NCBI GenBank assembly: GCA_017482385.1
Contig: JAFUNI010000024.1
Location: 17,296-81,295, forward strand
Length of the DNA stretch: 64,000 nt
From: Oscillospiraceae bacterium
GTDB taxonomy: Bacteria; Bacillota; Clostridia; Oscillospirales; Oscillospiraceae
Reading direction: 5' to 3'
In this document: positions 34,739 through 43,011 of the stretch, in pieces
How positions within the stretch are numbered: the stretch's first letter is position 1
Layout: every line of letters starts with the position of its first letter
Notes under the pieces: model-generated
Told to the model about the DNA's origin: nothing
The model's input: only the letters and a program-made list of their open reading frames with translations
Database searches by the model: none
Translations under genes and position numbers: made by a program

Positions 34739-36115
34739 ATGCAATACCTGAACATTCCCTATCATGTGAAAAATCTTCCTAAGTTAGACGAGGCCTTTGT
34801 GCCCTTCGGTGTGTGGAGAAAGGCGTTTTTGGAGGAGGCCACTGTACCCTTTTGGGTGGCGGTGGAGCGTGAGGACGGCAAAATTACCGTTCGCAAGACC
34901 TTCCTCCGTGGCCCGGAGTATGCCGAGGCCAATTACCGCTACGCTGAGCGTACCGTCAAATTCCTTTTGTGGAGCGTGGGTGGCTTCCGTGTGTACTTGT
35001 GTGGCGATAAGGCAGTTATTGCCCGGATTCAAAAGGCCTACACCCCCGCAGGTGACCGGGCTTTTGATGTGCAGTTTATGGAGGATGTGTATGAGCGTCC
35101 TTTTGAAGTACTGTCTGTGACCGAGGAAGATTTCCCCGAGGCCAATGAGGCAGCGGTAGCTGCCGGCGGCCATATGGACGGCTGCCGTATCGGCTTTGAT
35201 GCAGGCGGCTCTGACAGAAAGGTATCTGCGGTCATCGATGGCGTACCTGTCTATTCCGAGGAAGTGGTCTGGCATCCCAAGACCCAGGCAGACCCCCAGT
35301 ATCAGTATGACGGCATCGTGGAATCTTTCAAGACTGCCGCCTCCAAAATGCCCCGGGTGGATGCCATCGGTGTGTCCTCTGCCGGTGTGTTTATCGGCAA
35401 CAGCCCCATGGTTTCCTCTTTGTTTATCAAAGTGCCCCGCTCTCGCCGGGAAGAGGTGAAGTCCGTCTTTGACCGGGCTGCCAAGGAGATCGGTGATGTG
35501 CCCATCGTGGTGGCTAACGACGGCGATGTGACCGCTTTGGCCGGCGCTATGAGTATGGAGCAGGGCTGCGTGATGGGCCTGGCTATGGGTACTTCTGAGG
35601 CCGTGGGCTATGTAAATGCCGACGGAAAGCTTTTAGGTTGGTTCAATGAGCTGGCCTTTGCTCCCGTGGATGTAAGCGAAGAAGCCATGCAGGACGAGTG
35701 GTCCACCGACTTTGGCGTGGGCTGCAAGTACTTCTCCCAGGATGCAGTGGTTAAATTAGCGCCCCGGGCTGGCATCGAGCTTGACCCCAATCTGACCCCT
35801 GCGGAAAAGCTGAAGGTGGTACAGGGACTTGCCAACGAGGGCCATAGCGGTGCGCTGCAGATTTTTGAGGATATCGGTACATATTTGGCCCATACCTTGG
35901 TGCTGTATGCTCAGTTCTATAGCTTGAAGTATCTACTGGTGCTGGGCCGTGTTGCCTCCGGTGTGGGCGGTGACCGGGTGGTTGCCAAGTGCAATGCCGT
36001 GTTGGCGGAAGAATACCCGGAATTGGCGAAAACCGTCACCGTAATGCTCCCCGACGAGAAGACCCGCCGGGTGGGTCAGTCCGTGGCAGCAGCCAGCCTG
36101 CCGGAATTGAGGTAA
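34739..36115 (+). CDS. ROK-like sugar kinase with an N-terminal extension
   Basis: A 458-residue protein. From about 150 it looks like an actin-fold ROK protein: phosphate motif GFDAGGSDRK (152-161), SSAGVF, NDGDVTALAG and GLAMGTSEA. The usual ROK zinc cluster is not evident. The first ~145 residues are an extra domain without a family I can name. Located between galE and nagA, it probably phosphorylates an N-acetylated hexose or acts as a sugar sensor; this is inference. GGAGG precedes the ATG. Confidence 0.78.
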   Translation: MQYLNIPYHVKNLPKLDEAFVPFGVWRKAFLEEATVPFWVAVEREDGKITVRKTFLRGPEYAEANYRYAERTVKFLLWSVGGFRVYLCGDKAVIARIQKAYTPAGDRAFDVQFMEDVYERPFEVLSVTEEDFPEANEAAVAAGGHMDGCRIGFDAGGSDRKVSAVIDGVPVYSEEVVWHPKTQADPQYQYDGIVESFKTAASKMPRVDAIGVSSAGVFIGNSPMVSSLFIKVPRSRREEVKSVFDRAAKEIGDVPIVVANDGDVTALAGAMSMEQGCVMGLAMGTSEAVGYVNADGKLLGWFNELAFAPVDVSEEAMQDEWSTDFGVGCKYFSQDAVVKLAPRAGIELDPNLTPAEKLKVVQGLANEGHSGALQIFEDIGTYLAHTLVLYAQFYSLKYLLVLGRVASGVGGDRVVAKCNAVLAEEYPELAKTVTVMLPDEKTRRVGQSVAAASLPELR

Positions 36116-36118
36116 ACT

Positions 36119-37243
36119 ATGCTTTATAAAAACGGCTGTATTTTTACAAACGGAAAGTTTGTCCACGGCAGCTTCCGGGTGGAGAACGACAGATTCACGG
36201 AAGTCCTTCCCACAGTCCCGGAAGAAGAGGGTATCGACCTGCAGGGTGCTTATGTAATTCCCGGCCTGGTAGATGTCCATAACCACGGAAACTCCGGTTT
36301 TGATTTTTCCGACGGCGATTATGAGGGTCTTGTGGCAATGGCCAAGTATCTTGCCCAAAACGGCATTACTTCCTTTGCTCCGGCTTCTATGACATTGCCC
36401 TACGAAACCCTTTCCAAAGCCTTTGCCACCGGCGCAAAGTTCCGGGATGAAAAGCCTGCCGGCTGTTCCCGGATCATGGGAATCCAAATGGAAGGTCCGT
36501 TCTTCTCCGAGAAGAAAAAAGGCGCCCAAAATGGAGCGTATCTTCGTGATCCCGACTTTGCCGCCTTCAAAAAGCTGTACTTCGATTGTGGTGGCCTGGT
36601 GCGGATCGCAGACTTAGCGCCGGAGCTGCCCGGCTCTGTGGAATTCACCAAAGAGGCAGTCAAGCTCTGCACCGTGTCCGTGGCCCATACAGATGCCACT
36701 TATGAGGAGGCCAAGGCGGTTTATGATGCCGGCGCTACCCATCTGACCCATCTGTTCAATGCCATGCCGGGTATCCACCACCGCAAGCCCGGTGTCATCG
36801 GCGCGGCGGCGGAAAATGACAAGGTGCAGGCGGAGCTGATTTGCGACGGTTTGCATGTCCACCCCAGCGTGGTACGCATGGCTTTCAAGCTGTTCCCGGG
36901 ACGGATCGTATTGGTGTCCGATGCTCTGCGGTGCTGCGGTATGCCCGATGGGGAATATGAACTGGGCGGCCAGCAGGTGTTCTTGCAAGGGGGCATTGCC
37001 AAACTTGCTGACGGCACCATCGCCGGCGCGGCTACCAATTTGTACCAGGGTATGCTGAATGCGATCTCTTTCGGTATTTCCAAGGAGGAAGCCATTCTTT
37101 CCGCGACTTTGAATCCTGCCAAGGCGTTGGGCTATGGCAAGGAGATCGGCGCGATCGAATCCGGCTACCGGGCAGATTTTGTTATCTGCGACGAGGATCT
37201 GAACCGAAAGACAGTCTATATCGCCGGCGAAGAAATTGCATAA
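36119..37243 (+). CDS. nagA: N-acetylglucosamine-6-phosphate deacetylase
   Basis: A 374-residue amidohydrolase-superfamily deacetylase. Metal and catalytic motifs are HNH at 54-56, MEGPFFS (Glu ligand), VAHTDATY, THLFNAM and the catalytic Asp in VSDALR. It converts GlcNAc-6-P to GlcN-6-P. Last gene of the operon; it starts three bases after the ROK-like gene. The nagB expected next is not here; a divergent NagB-like gene lies in the cluster at 44 kb. Confidence 0.94.
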   Translation: MLYKNGCIFTNGKFVHGSFRVENDRFTEVLPTVPEEEGIDLQGAYVIPGLVDVHNHGNSGFDFSDGDYEGLVAMAKYLAQNGITSFAPASMTLPYETLSKAFATGAKFRDEKPAGCSRIMGIQMEGPFFSEKKKGAQNGAYLRDPDFAAFKKLYFDCGGLVRIADLAPELPGSVEFTKEAVKLCTVSVAHTDATYEEAKAVYDAGATHLTHLFNAMPGIHHRKPGVIGAAAENDKVQAELICDGLHVHPSVVRMAFKLFPGRIVLVSDALRCCGMPDGEYELGGQQVFLQGGIAKLADGTIAGAATNLYQGMLNAISFGISKEEAILSATLNPAKALGYGKEIGAIESGYRADFVICDEDLNRKTVYIAGEEIA

Positions 37244-37247
37244 AAAT

Positions 37248-37276
37248 ATCCCCTCTGTGGCTTCCACAGAGGGGAT
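37248..37276. terminator. Bidirectional terminator after nagA
   Basis: Thirteen-bp stem ATCCCCTCTGTGG (37248-37260) with 37264-37276, CTT loop. The T run is better on the minus strand, so it mainly ends the convergent gene, with weaker action on the nagA side. Confidence 0.85.
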
Positions 37277-37280
37277 CGCT

Positions 37281-38033
37281 TTATTTCAGCAAGTATTCCA
37301 TAAACTGCTTGGTAAGCTCCGGACGGGCGGTGCTTCTGACAGCACCCACATAGATGGTTGTGTCGTCTAAATAATAAGCCTTTTGCAGGTCCTCCCGGCG
37401 GCTCACATCAATGCCCACGGGGATGGGCTTCTTCATTGTAGTGGGATCCTTGGGATCTTTGGGGTACTCCAATGCATTGGGCTCTACCTGCTCACCCAAA
37501 GGGGAGTTTAACAGATCGATGATGGATTCGTCGATGTAGTAGATCTGACCTTCATATTTTTCCAAAGTCTTCTCATCCAAAACCTCCCGCAGGTCCGCAA
37601 ACAGCTTTTGGGAAGTATAAGCGCATACCTGGAAAGCATAGGGATCGCCGACGATAAAATCTGAATCCTGAACAGCGCATCCGGCGATGATCCGCTGAAT
37701 GGTGTTGTTGTTCAGCTGGATCTGCCCGGGCATGATCTGTACATCCGAATAGCAGGCCGTGGTCTGCGTTTTACCGTCAATGCCGGCAGATTCGTAAAAA
37801 CCGTTCCAAAAAGGCTCTTCGTCAATGCCTATTTTGCAGTTGATGCAAAAGCCGGAGAAGACGATCTCTTTTTGATTGGCTACGGAGGCAACGCCCTGCA
37901 CCACCAACACGATGGCAAGAAGAATGCAAATGACGGGGATCTTGTAGTAATCCCAGAAATACTCCCATTTTTCCTTGGTAGGCAGGTCTTTGACCTTCTG
38001 CCAATCTTCTTTGATGCGTTTGATGAATTTCAT
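37281..38033 (-). CDS. Membrane-anchored protein of unknown function
   Basis: A 250-residue protein with a basic, Trp-rich N-terminus, one membrane segment at about 33-53 (IPVICILLAIVLVVQGV) and a roughly 195-residue extracytoplasmic domain containing Cys-rich FCINCKIG. I do not recognise the domain. It starts one base after the SIS gene's stop and so is co-transcribed with it, which ties it loosely to the sugar cluster, perhaps as a sensor or envelope factor. Confidence 0.75.
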   Translation of the reverse strand: MKFIKRIKEDWQKVKDLPTKEKWEYFWDYYKIPVICILLAIVLVVQGVASVANQKEIVFSGFCINCKIGIDEEPFWNGFYESAGIDGKTQTTACYSDVQIMPGQIQLNNNTIQRIIAGCAVQDSDFIVGDPYAFQVCAYTSQKLFADLREVLDEKTLEKYEGQIYYIDESIIDLLNSPLGEQVEPNALEYPKDPKDPTTMKKPIPVGIDVSRREDLQKAYYLDDTTIYVGAVRSTARPELTKQFMEYLLK

Positions 38034-38034
38034 A

Positions 38035-38637
38035 TTACAGAGCCTTGTTGTTCAGCCGCTCACCCACAGCTCCGCCGGGATGGATCAGCGCAAACTGCTC
38101 AGCCTGGTAGCCGGTCTCTTCGATCACGGCGGCCTGCAGCGCATGGAAGATCATACACAGAGCGGTAGTGGAAGTAGTGCCCTGGGCGTTCCACTTGTCG
38201 GTTTCCTTGTTTACGTGCTGCTTCAGCACCACATCAGCGGCCTGGGCCAGGGGGGACTCCATATTCTCCGTGACGGTGATGATGGAAACACCCTTTGCCT
38301 TGCAGATATCCACGATGGGCAGCAGCTCCTTGGTCTTGCCGCCCCGGGATGCGAAGATCATCACATCGCCAGCCTGCAAAAAGCCGGTAGCGCCGTGAAC
38401 AGCTTCGGCGGGGGAGATGAACCGGGCAGGACGCTCGATGCAGCACATCAGGTGAGCCATATGCTGGCAAATGATGCCGGAGTGACCGCAGCCGCATGTG
38501 CCGATGCGGGGCGCCTTGCTCAGCAGGTCAACGGCCTTACCGAACTGCTCGTCGTCGATGTATGCGATCATTTCTTCAATGCAATCCCGCTCAATAACAT
38601 AAGCGTCCCGGATCGCTTGCAGACTTTCCTTCTTCAT
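38035..38637 (-). CDS. SIS-domain sugar isomerase/binding protein
   Basis: A 200-residue single SIS domain without CBS domains. Motifs GTCGCGHSG (about 48-56), FASRGGKTKELL and ITVTEN are the sugar-phosphate-binding loops of the KdsD/GutQ/PHI-type group. ATG 38637 follows AGGAGG. It is divergent from the first ceramidase-fold gene and shares a 227-base regulatory region with it, so it is probably part of the same pathway as an aldose-ketose isomerase or as a ligand-binding regulator. Confidence 0.85.
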   Translation of the reverse strand: MKKESLQAIRDAYVIERDCIEEMIAYIDDEQFGKAVDLLSKAPRIGTCGCGHSGIICQHMAHLMCCIERPARFISPAEAVHGATGFLQAGDVMIFASRGGKTKELLPIVDICKAKGVSIITVTENMESPLAQAADVVLKQHVNKETDKWNAQGTTSTTALCMIFHALQAAVIEETGYQAEQFALIHPGGAVGERLNNKAL

Positions 38638-38667
38638 AGAAAATCCTCCTAAGTTTATTTTTGGGTA

Positions 38668-38696
38668 ATTATAGCACAAAAGGAGGGACCCTTCAA
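38668..38696 (-). promoter_or_regulatory. Promoter of the SIS gene
   Basis: Minus strand -35 TTGAAG (38691-38696), 17-base spacer, -10 TATAAT (38668-38673). Confidence 0.78.
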
Positions 38697-38789
38697 GGTA
38701 TTTGCAAAAATTTTACAAACCGGCAGGAAATGAATTGCAAAAGAAAGAAAATAATTTGCCAAAAGAGGCGAAAAAACCCTTGGTATCAA

Positions 38790-38818
38790 TTGACAAATCC
38801 CCTTGCGGGGGTTATAGT
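38790..38818 (+). promoter_or_regulatory. Promoter of the ceramidase-fold gene cluster, with an internal dyad
   Basis: -35 TTGACA (38790-38795), 17-base spacer, -10 TATAGT (38813-38818). The spacer contains the dyad ATCCCC-TTGC-GGGGGT, placed where a repressor would block polymerase. A second imperfect dyad, GGTATGACTATAACTATGCC, follows at about 38825-38844 in the leader. Confidence 0.8.
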
Positions 38819-38864
38819 ATATAGGGTATGACTATAACTATGCCGAAAGGCGAGGTACATAGGT

Positions 38865-40241
38865 ATGAACACATTGCAAGTCGGCTTCAGCCGGGTCAAT
38901 ATCACCCCTCCTTTGGAAATCGATATTGTAGGATATTACCACGCCCGCTATGCCTCCGGCATACTGGATGAACTGGAGATCAATGCGCTGGCTCTTGCTG
39001 CCGGTGAGGACAAGGTGATCCTGCTCAGCGCAGACCTTTGTTATATCAGTAAGGGGCCCCAAATGCAAATTTGCGAGCATTTGCAGAAGGTCACAGGCCT
39101 TGGCAAGGATCAGATCTTTATCCATACCACCCATACCCATACCAGCCCCGTGGCCAATGCCAATGGCAGAGGCTTGTCGGTTTTCAGTAATGATGATCAG
39201 AAAGTTGCGCTGGCCCGGGAATACTTCCAGATTTTGCAGCGCAAATTTGCGGATGCCGCCCTGTTGGCGCTGAACGACCTGAAGCCTGCCAGGATGGGCT
39301 GGGCTGTGGGCAATGCGCCGAACATTGCCTTTGTCCGCCGTTTCCGCATGAAGGACGGCTCTGTCCGTACCAACCCCGGCGTGGGCAACCCGGAAATTCT
39401 CCATCCCATCGGTGATGTGGATGAGCGGGTGAATGTGCTCCGCTTTGACCGGGAAAATGCGGAAACCATTGTGCTGGCAAACTTTGGTTGCCATCCCGAT
39501 GTGGTGGGCGGCGATCTCATTTCCGGCGACTGGCCCGCACTGTACCGTCACCGCCTGGAAAAGGCCATGGACAATGTGAAAACCATCTTCTTCAACGGCG
39601 CTGAGGGCGATGTGAACCACGTGAATGTAAACGCCAAGGACGGCGATATGAACGATATGTTCCACGACTTTGACGATGTAGCCCGGGGCTACGGTCACGC
39701 CCGGCATATGGGCAATGTGATTGCCGGTGCAGTGATGCAGGTCTATGACAAAGTAAACTATGTGGATGTGGACAAGCTCCATAGCCGTGTGAAGACCGTT
39801 ACAGTACCTGCCAACAAGGGCAACCCTGAGGATCTGCCCCTGGCCCATAAGTATAATGACCTGCACAAGGCAGGTAAGGACAGTGAGATCCCCTTCAAGG
39901 GTATGCAGCTGACCACTGTGCTTGCCCAGTCGGCCCGAATGGTACGGCTGGAAAACGGCCCCGAAAGTTTTCAAATGGATGTTACCGGCGTGGTCATCGG
40001 TGATGTGGCAATTGTCGGTATTCCCGGTGAGCCCTTTAACAGAGTGGGCATCGGACTGAAGGAAGCGCCGGGTTGGAAGCTGGTTCTGCCCTGCTGTAAT
40101 GTAAACGGCGATGCCGGTTACTTCCCCATGCAGGACTCCTATGACGAGGGTGGCTACGAAGCCTGCTCCTGCAACTATAAAGCCGGAACTGCCGAACAAC
40201 TGGTGGCAGAAGGCATCACGCTTTTGAACTCCCTGCGCTGA
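38865..40241 (+). CDS. Neutral/alkaline ceramidase-fold hydrolase, paralogue 1
   Basis: A 458-residue protein like the N-terminal domain of neutral/alkaline non-lysosomal ceramidase (PF04734). Zinc ligands are kept: H90 and H92 in THTHTSP, H210 in FGCHPDVVGG, Glu in GIPGEPFN and Tyr/Glu near YDEGGYEA. The ceramidase catalytic-serine motif (GDVSPN) reads GDVNHVN at 249-255, so the Ser is absent. No signal peptide and no C-terminal Ig-like domain, so it is cytosolic and not a true ceramidase. It probably hydrolyses another amide (inference). First gene of the cluster; about 60 per cent similar by eye to the paralogue at 41.7 kb. Confidence 0.8.
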   Translation: MNTLQVGFSRVNITPPLEIDIVGYYHARYASGILDELEINALALAAGEDKVILLSADLCYISKGPQMQICEHLQKVTGLGKDQIFIHTTHTHTSPVANANGRGLSVFSNDDQKVALAREYFQILQRKFADAALLALNDLKPARMGWAVGNAPNIAFVRRFRMKDGSVRTNPGVGNPEILHPIGDVDERVNVLRFDRENAETIVLANFGCHPDVVGGDLISGDWPALYRHRLEKAMDNVKTIFFNGAEGDVNHVNVNAKDGDMNDMFHDFDDVARGYGHARHMGNVIAGAVMQVYDKVNYVDVDKLHSRVKTVTVPANKGNPEDLPLAHKYNDLHKAGKDSEIPFKGMQLTTVLAQSARMVRLENGPESFQMDVTGVVIGDVAIVGIPGEPFNRVGIGLKEAPGWKLVLPCCNVNGDAGYFPMQDSYDEGGYEACSCNYKAGTAEQLVAEGITLLNSLR

Positions 40242-40274
40242 CGGCGCAAAAAATACATATTCGTGAGGTAAATT

Positions 40275-40973
40275 ATGAGCAACTGTAAGATCAAGGCGCC
40301 TTTCTTTGAGATCGGCCCCAAGTCCTACCTGTACGGCGACCAGATCCTGGACCTGGCCAAGGCGGCTGATGCAGCTTCCGAGAAGTACGGCGTGGACATC
40401 CTGTTCACCTGCCCTGTTGTGGACATCCGCCGGGTAAAGGAGAACACCAAGCGCATTCACGTATTCGCACCCCATATGGATCCTATCCCCGTGGGCCGTG
40501 GCCTGGCAGATATCCTGCCCGAGTCCCTGGTTGCAGCCGGTGCTGAGGGCGTTATGCTGAACCATGTGGAAAAGCCCCTGGATTTTGATACCCTGGCTGC
40601 CACCATCAAGCGTGCTGACGAAGTGGGTCTGACCACCATCGTCTGCGCGGACTCTATGGCCGATGCTTCCAAGATCGCCACGCTGAACCCCGACATCATC
40701 GTTGCCGAGCCTTCCGAGCTGATCGGTACCGGTGTCAGCGTGGGCCCCGAGTATGTGGAAGCTGCCACCAAGTGCGTCAAGAGCGTTAACGAGAACATCC
40801 TGGTGCTGACCGCTGCAGGCATCGCAAACGGCACCGATGTATATAACACCATCATCGCCGGCGCTGATGCCACCGGTTCTTCCTCCGGCGTTGCCAAGGC
40901 AGAAGACCGCGCCGCTATGGTGGACGAGATGATCGCCGCAGTCCGCAAGGCCTGGGACGAGCGTCACGCTTAA
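40275..40973 (+). CDS. Triosephosphate isomerase-like protein
   Basis: A 232-residue TIM-family protein closest to the short archaeal type. MLNHVEKP holds the likely electrophilic His (H97) and VAEPSELIGTG the catalytic Glu (E145) plus phosphate loop; TAAGIANGTDV is the second phosphate loop. The N-terminal Asn-x-Lys of TIM is GPKSY (K16) with Asn replaced. The changes and context suggest an isomerase for another small phosphorylated sugar, in the way that TIM paralogues act on tetrulose phosphates in erythritol pathways; the true substrate is unknown. Confidence 0.78.
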   Translation: MSNCKIKAPFFEIGPKSYLYGDQILDLAKAADAASEKYGVDILFTCPVVDIRRVKENTKRIHVFAPHMDPIPVGRGLADILPESLVAAGAEGVMLNHVEKPLDFDTLAATIKRADEVGLTTIVCADSMADASKIATLNPDIIVAEPSELIGTGVSVGPEYVEAATKCVKSVNENILVLTAAGIANGTDVYNTIIAGADATGSSSGVAKAEDRAAMVDEMIAAVRKAWDERHA

Positions 40974-41013
40974 TTCCGTTTAGAAAAAATAAAAATTTTT
41001 GGAGGTATATACT

Positions 41014-41640
41014 ATGGAATTCAAAGTTTATCAGAAAGAGCTGCAGCTGCAGAGCCGCGGCTGGATCCCCACCTTCCACGACATTTCCAAGGAAGTTATG
41101 GAGATCGTAAAGCAGTCCGGTGTTAAGAACGGTACTGTTGCTGTGGTTTCCCACCACACCACCTGCTCCGTCATGGTTCAGGAGTGCTCCCACGACATCG
41201 ACTCCTTCGACCTGGAGTTCCTGCAGCACGACCTGCTGGACATCATGCGCAAGATGATCCCCGACTACACCAACGAGGGCGATTACCGTCACCCCGGCCC
41301 CATCCACGCACAGTTCGGCCGCTATGTTGACGAGCCCGGCAACTACACTTCCATGAACACCGACGGCCACCTGCGCTCCGTGTTCTTCGGCCGTTCCGAG
41401 ACCCTGACCATCAAGGATGGCAAGCTGGACGGCGGTGAGTTCGCTCACATCTACTTCATCGACTGGGACCACGTCCGTGCCCGTCCCCGTCAGGCCAACA
41501 TCACCGTCATGGGTACCACTGAGGATGTAAACGATCGTAAGTGGAAGGGCGGCGAGACCATCAACACCCTGCGTAAGTTCACTCCCGAGGAGAAGGCTTA
41601 CGACCTGCACTACGACAACCAGCTGGAAGACCGCGTATAA
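41014..41640 (+). CDS. YjbQ/UPF0047 family protein
   Basis: A 208-residue member of the YjbQ (secondary thiamine-phosphate synthase-like) family: VVSHHTTCSVMVQE (about 45-58) with conserved His/Thr, then HIYFIDWDHVRARPRQ towards the C-terminus. It is longer than the usual ~135 residues because of an insert around 80-110. ATG 41014 is seven bases after GGAGG; a TTG in that site is rejected. Strong codon bias suggests high expression. The role in this catabolic cluster is unknown. Confidence 0.78.
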   Translation: MEFKVYQKELQLQSRGWIPTFHDISKEVMEIVKQSGVKNGTVAVVSHHTTCSVMVQECSHDIDSFDLEFLQHDLLDIMRKMIPDYTNEGDYRHPGPIHAQFGRYVDEPGNYTSMNTDGHLRSVFFGRSETLTIKDGKLDGGEFAHIYFIDWDHVRARPRQANITVMGTTEDVNDRKWKGGETINTLRKFTPEEKAYDLHYDNQLEDRV

Positions 41641-41655
41641 TCGGAGGAACATAGA

Positions 41656-42999
41656 ATGAACACTTTACAAGCTGGATACAGCAAAGTAAATGTGAATCCC
41701 ATGCTGGGCATTCCCATCAATGGCTATTTCAAACCCCGCTATGCCGAGGGTATTTTGGATGACCTGGAGATCGTTGCGGTGGCCTTGGCTTGCGGCGAGA
41801 CCAAAACCCTGCTGATGGCTATTGATAACCTTCATATCGGCACCAAACTGGTGAAGAATTATCAGGAAAGAATTTCTGAAAAGACCGGTATAGCCAAAGA
41901 GGCTATCTTCATTCACTCCACCCACACCCATACTGCCGGTACGCTGGATATGGACAGCAAAAATGAGCTGGTGCTGGAGTATACAGAGTTTGTAGGCAAG
42001 CGCTTTGTGGATGTTGCTGTATTTGCCCTTGAAGACCTGAAGCCTGCCAAGATGGGTTGGGCTGTGGGCAAGGCTCCTAACATTGCTTTTGTCCGCCGCT
42101 TCCGGATGAAGGACGGCAAGGTCCGCACCAACCCCGGTGTGGGCAACCCCGACATTCTGCACCCCATTGGCGACATTGACGATCGCGTGAATGTGATCCG
42201 CTTCGACCGTGAAGGCGCAGATACCATCGTGATGGCCAATATGGGCTGCCACCCCGACGTAGTGGGCGGCAACAAGATCTCTGCCGACTGGCCCGCTATG
42301 TTCCGCCGCCGTTTGGAGAAGTCTCTGGACAATGTGAAGGCGATCTTCTTCAATGGCGCACAGGGTGATATCAACCATGTGAACGTAAACGCCAAGGACG
42401 GCGACTTCAACGACACCTTCCACGACTTTGACGATGTGGATCGTGGCTATGGCCATTCCCGCCATATGGGTAATGTGATGGCCGGTGCTGTCCTGCAGGT
42501 TTATGACAAGGTCAACTACCGGGATGTGGATACCATTCGCTTTGCCTATAAGGTCAGCGAACTGCCCTCCAATATGCCCAAGCCCGAGGATATGCCCCTG
42601 GCCCGTAAGTATCATGAGCTGCACCTTGCAGGCAAGGACAGCGAGATCCCCTTCAAGGGTATGGAGCTGACCACCGTGGTTGCCGAGGCTGGCCGTATGG
42701 TTCGCCTGGAGCACGGTCCCGAGACCTTCCCCTTGGGTCTTAGCGCTGTGACCATTGGCCCGGTTGCTCTGTTGGGTATCCCCGGTGAGCCCTTCAACGG
42801 CATTGGCCGCGGTATCAAAGAGGCTGCGGGTTGGGAAGTGATCATGCCCTGCTGCTTGACCAACGGTTCTGAGGGTTACTTCCCCATGCAGGACTCTTAT
42901 GACGAGGGCGGCTACGAGGCCCGCTCCTCCCGTTATAAGGCAGGTACTGCCGAGCTGATCATCGAAGAGGGTAAGGCTCTGCTTGACACCCTGCGCTAA
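41656..42999 (+). CDS. Neutral/alkaline ceramidase-fold hydrolase, paralogue 2
   Basis: A 447-residue second copy of the ceramidase-fold protein. It shares long identical blocks with paralogue 1 (APNIAFVRRFRMKDG, VNVNAKDGD, the C-terminal YFPMQDSYDEGGYEA), including the zinc His residues in THTHTAG and GCHPDVVGG and the same replacement of the ceramidase serine motif (GDINHVN). The two copies lie 1.4 kb apart, separated by the TIM-like and YjbQ genes, so they are probably a duplication that diverged for two related substrates or two subunits. GGAGG precedes ATG 41656. Confidence 0.8.
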   Translation: MNTLQAGYSKVNVNPMLGIPINGYFKPRYAEGILDDLEIVAVALACGETKTLLMAIDNLHIGTKLVKNYQERISEKTGIAKEAIFIHSTHTHTAGTLDMDSKNELVLEYTEFVGKRFVDVAVFALEDLKPAKMGWAVGKAPNIAFVRRFRMKDGKVRTNPGVGNPDILHPIGDIDDRVNVIRFDREGADTIVMANMGCHPDVVGGNKISADWPAMFRRRLEKSLDNVKAIFFNGAQGDINHVNVNAKDGDFNDTFHDFDDVDRGYGHSRHMGNVMAGAVLQVYDKVNYRDVDTIRFAYKVSELPSNMPKPEDMPLARKYHELHLAGKDSEIPFKGMELTTVVAEAGRMVRLEHGPETFPLGLSAVTIGPVALLGIPGEPFNGIGRGIKEAAGWEVIMPCCLTNGSEGYFPMQDSYDEGGYEARSSRYKAGTAELIIEEGKALLDTLR

Positions 43000-43011
43000 G
43001 GAGGGTATACA

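Noticed and set aside
38865-40241. True ceramidase acting on host sphingolipids
   Set aside because: No signal peptide and the catalytic Ser motif is missing, so a lipid-degrading virulence-type role is not supported.
38838-40967. 709-codon minus-strand open frame
   Set aside because: Antisense to paralogue 1 and the TIM-like gene; no start signal or recognisable domain.
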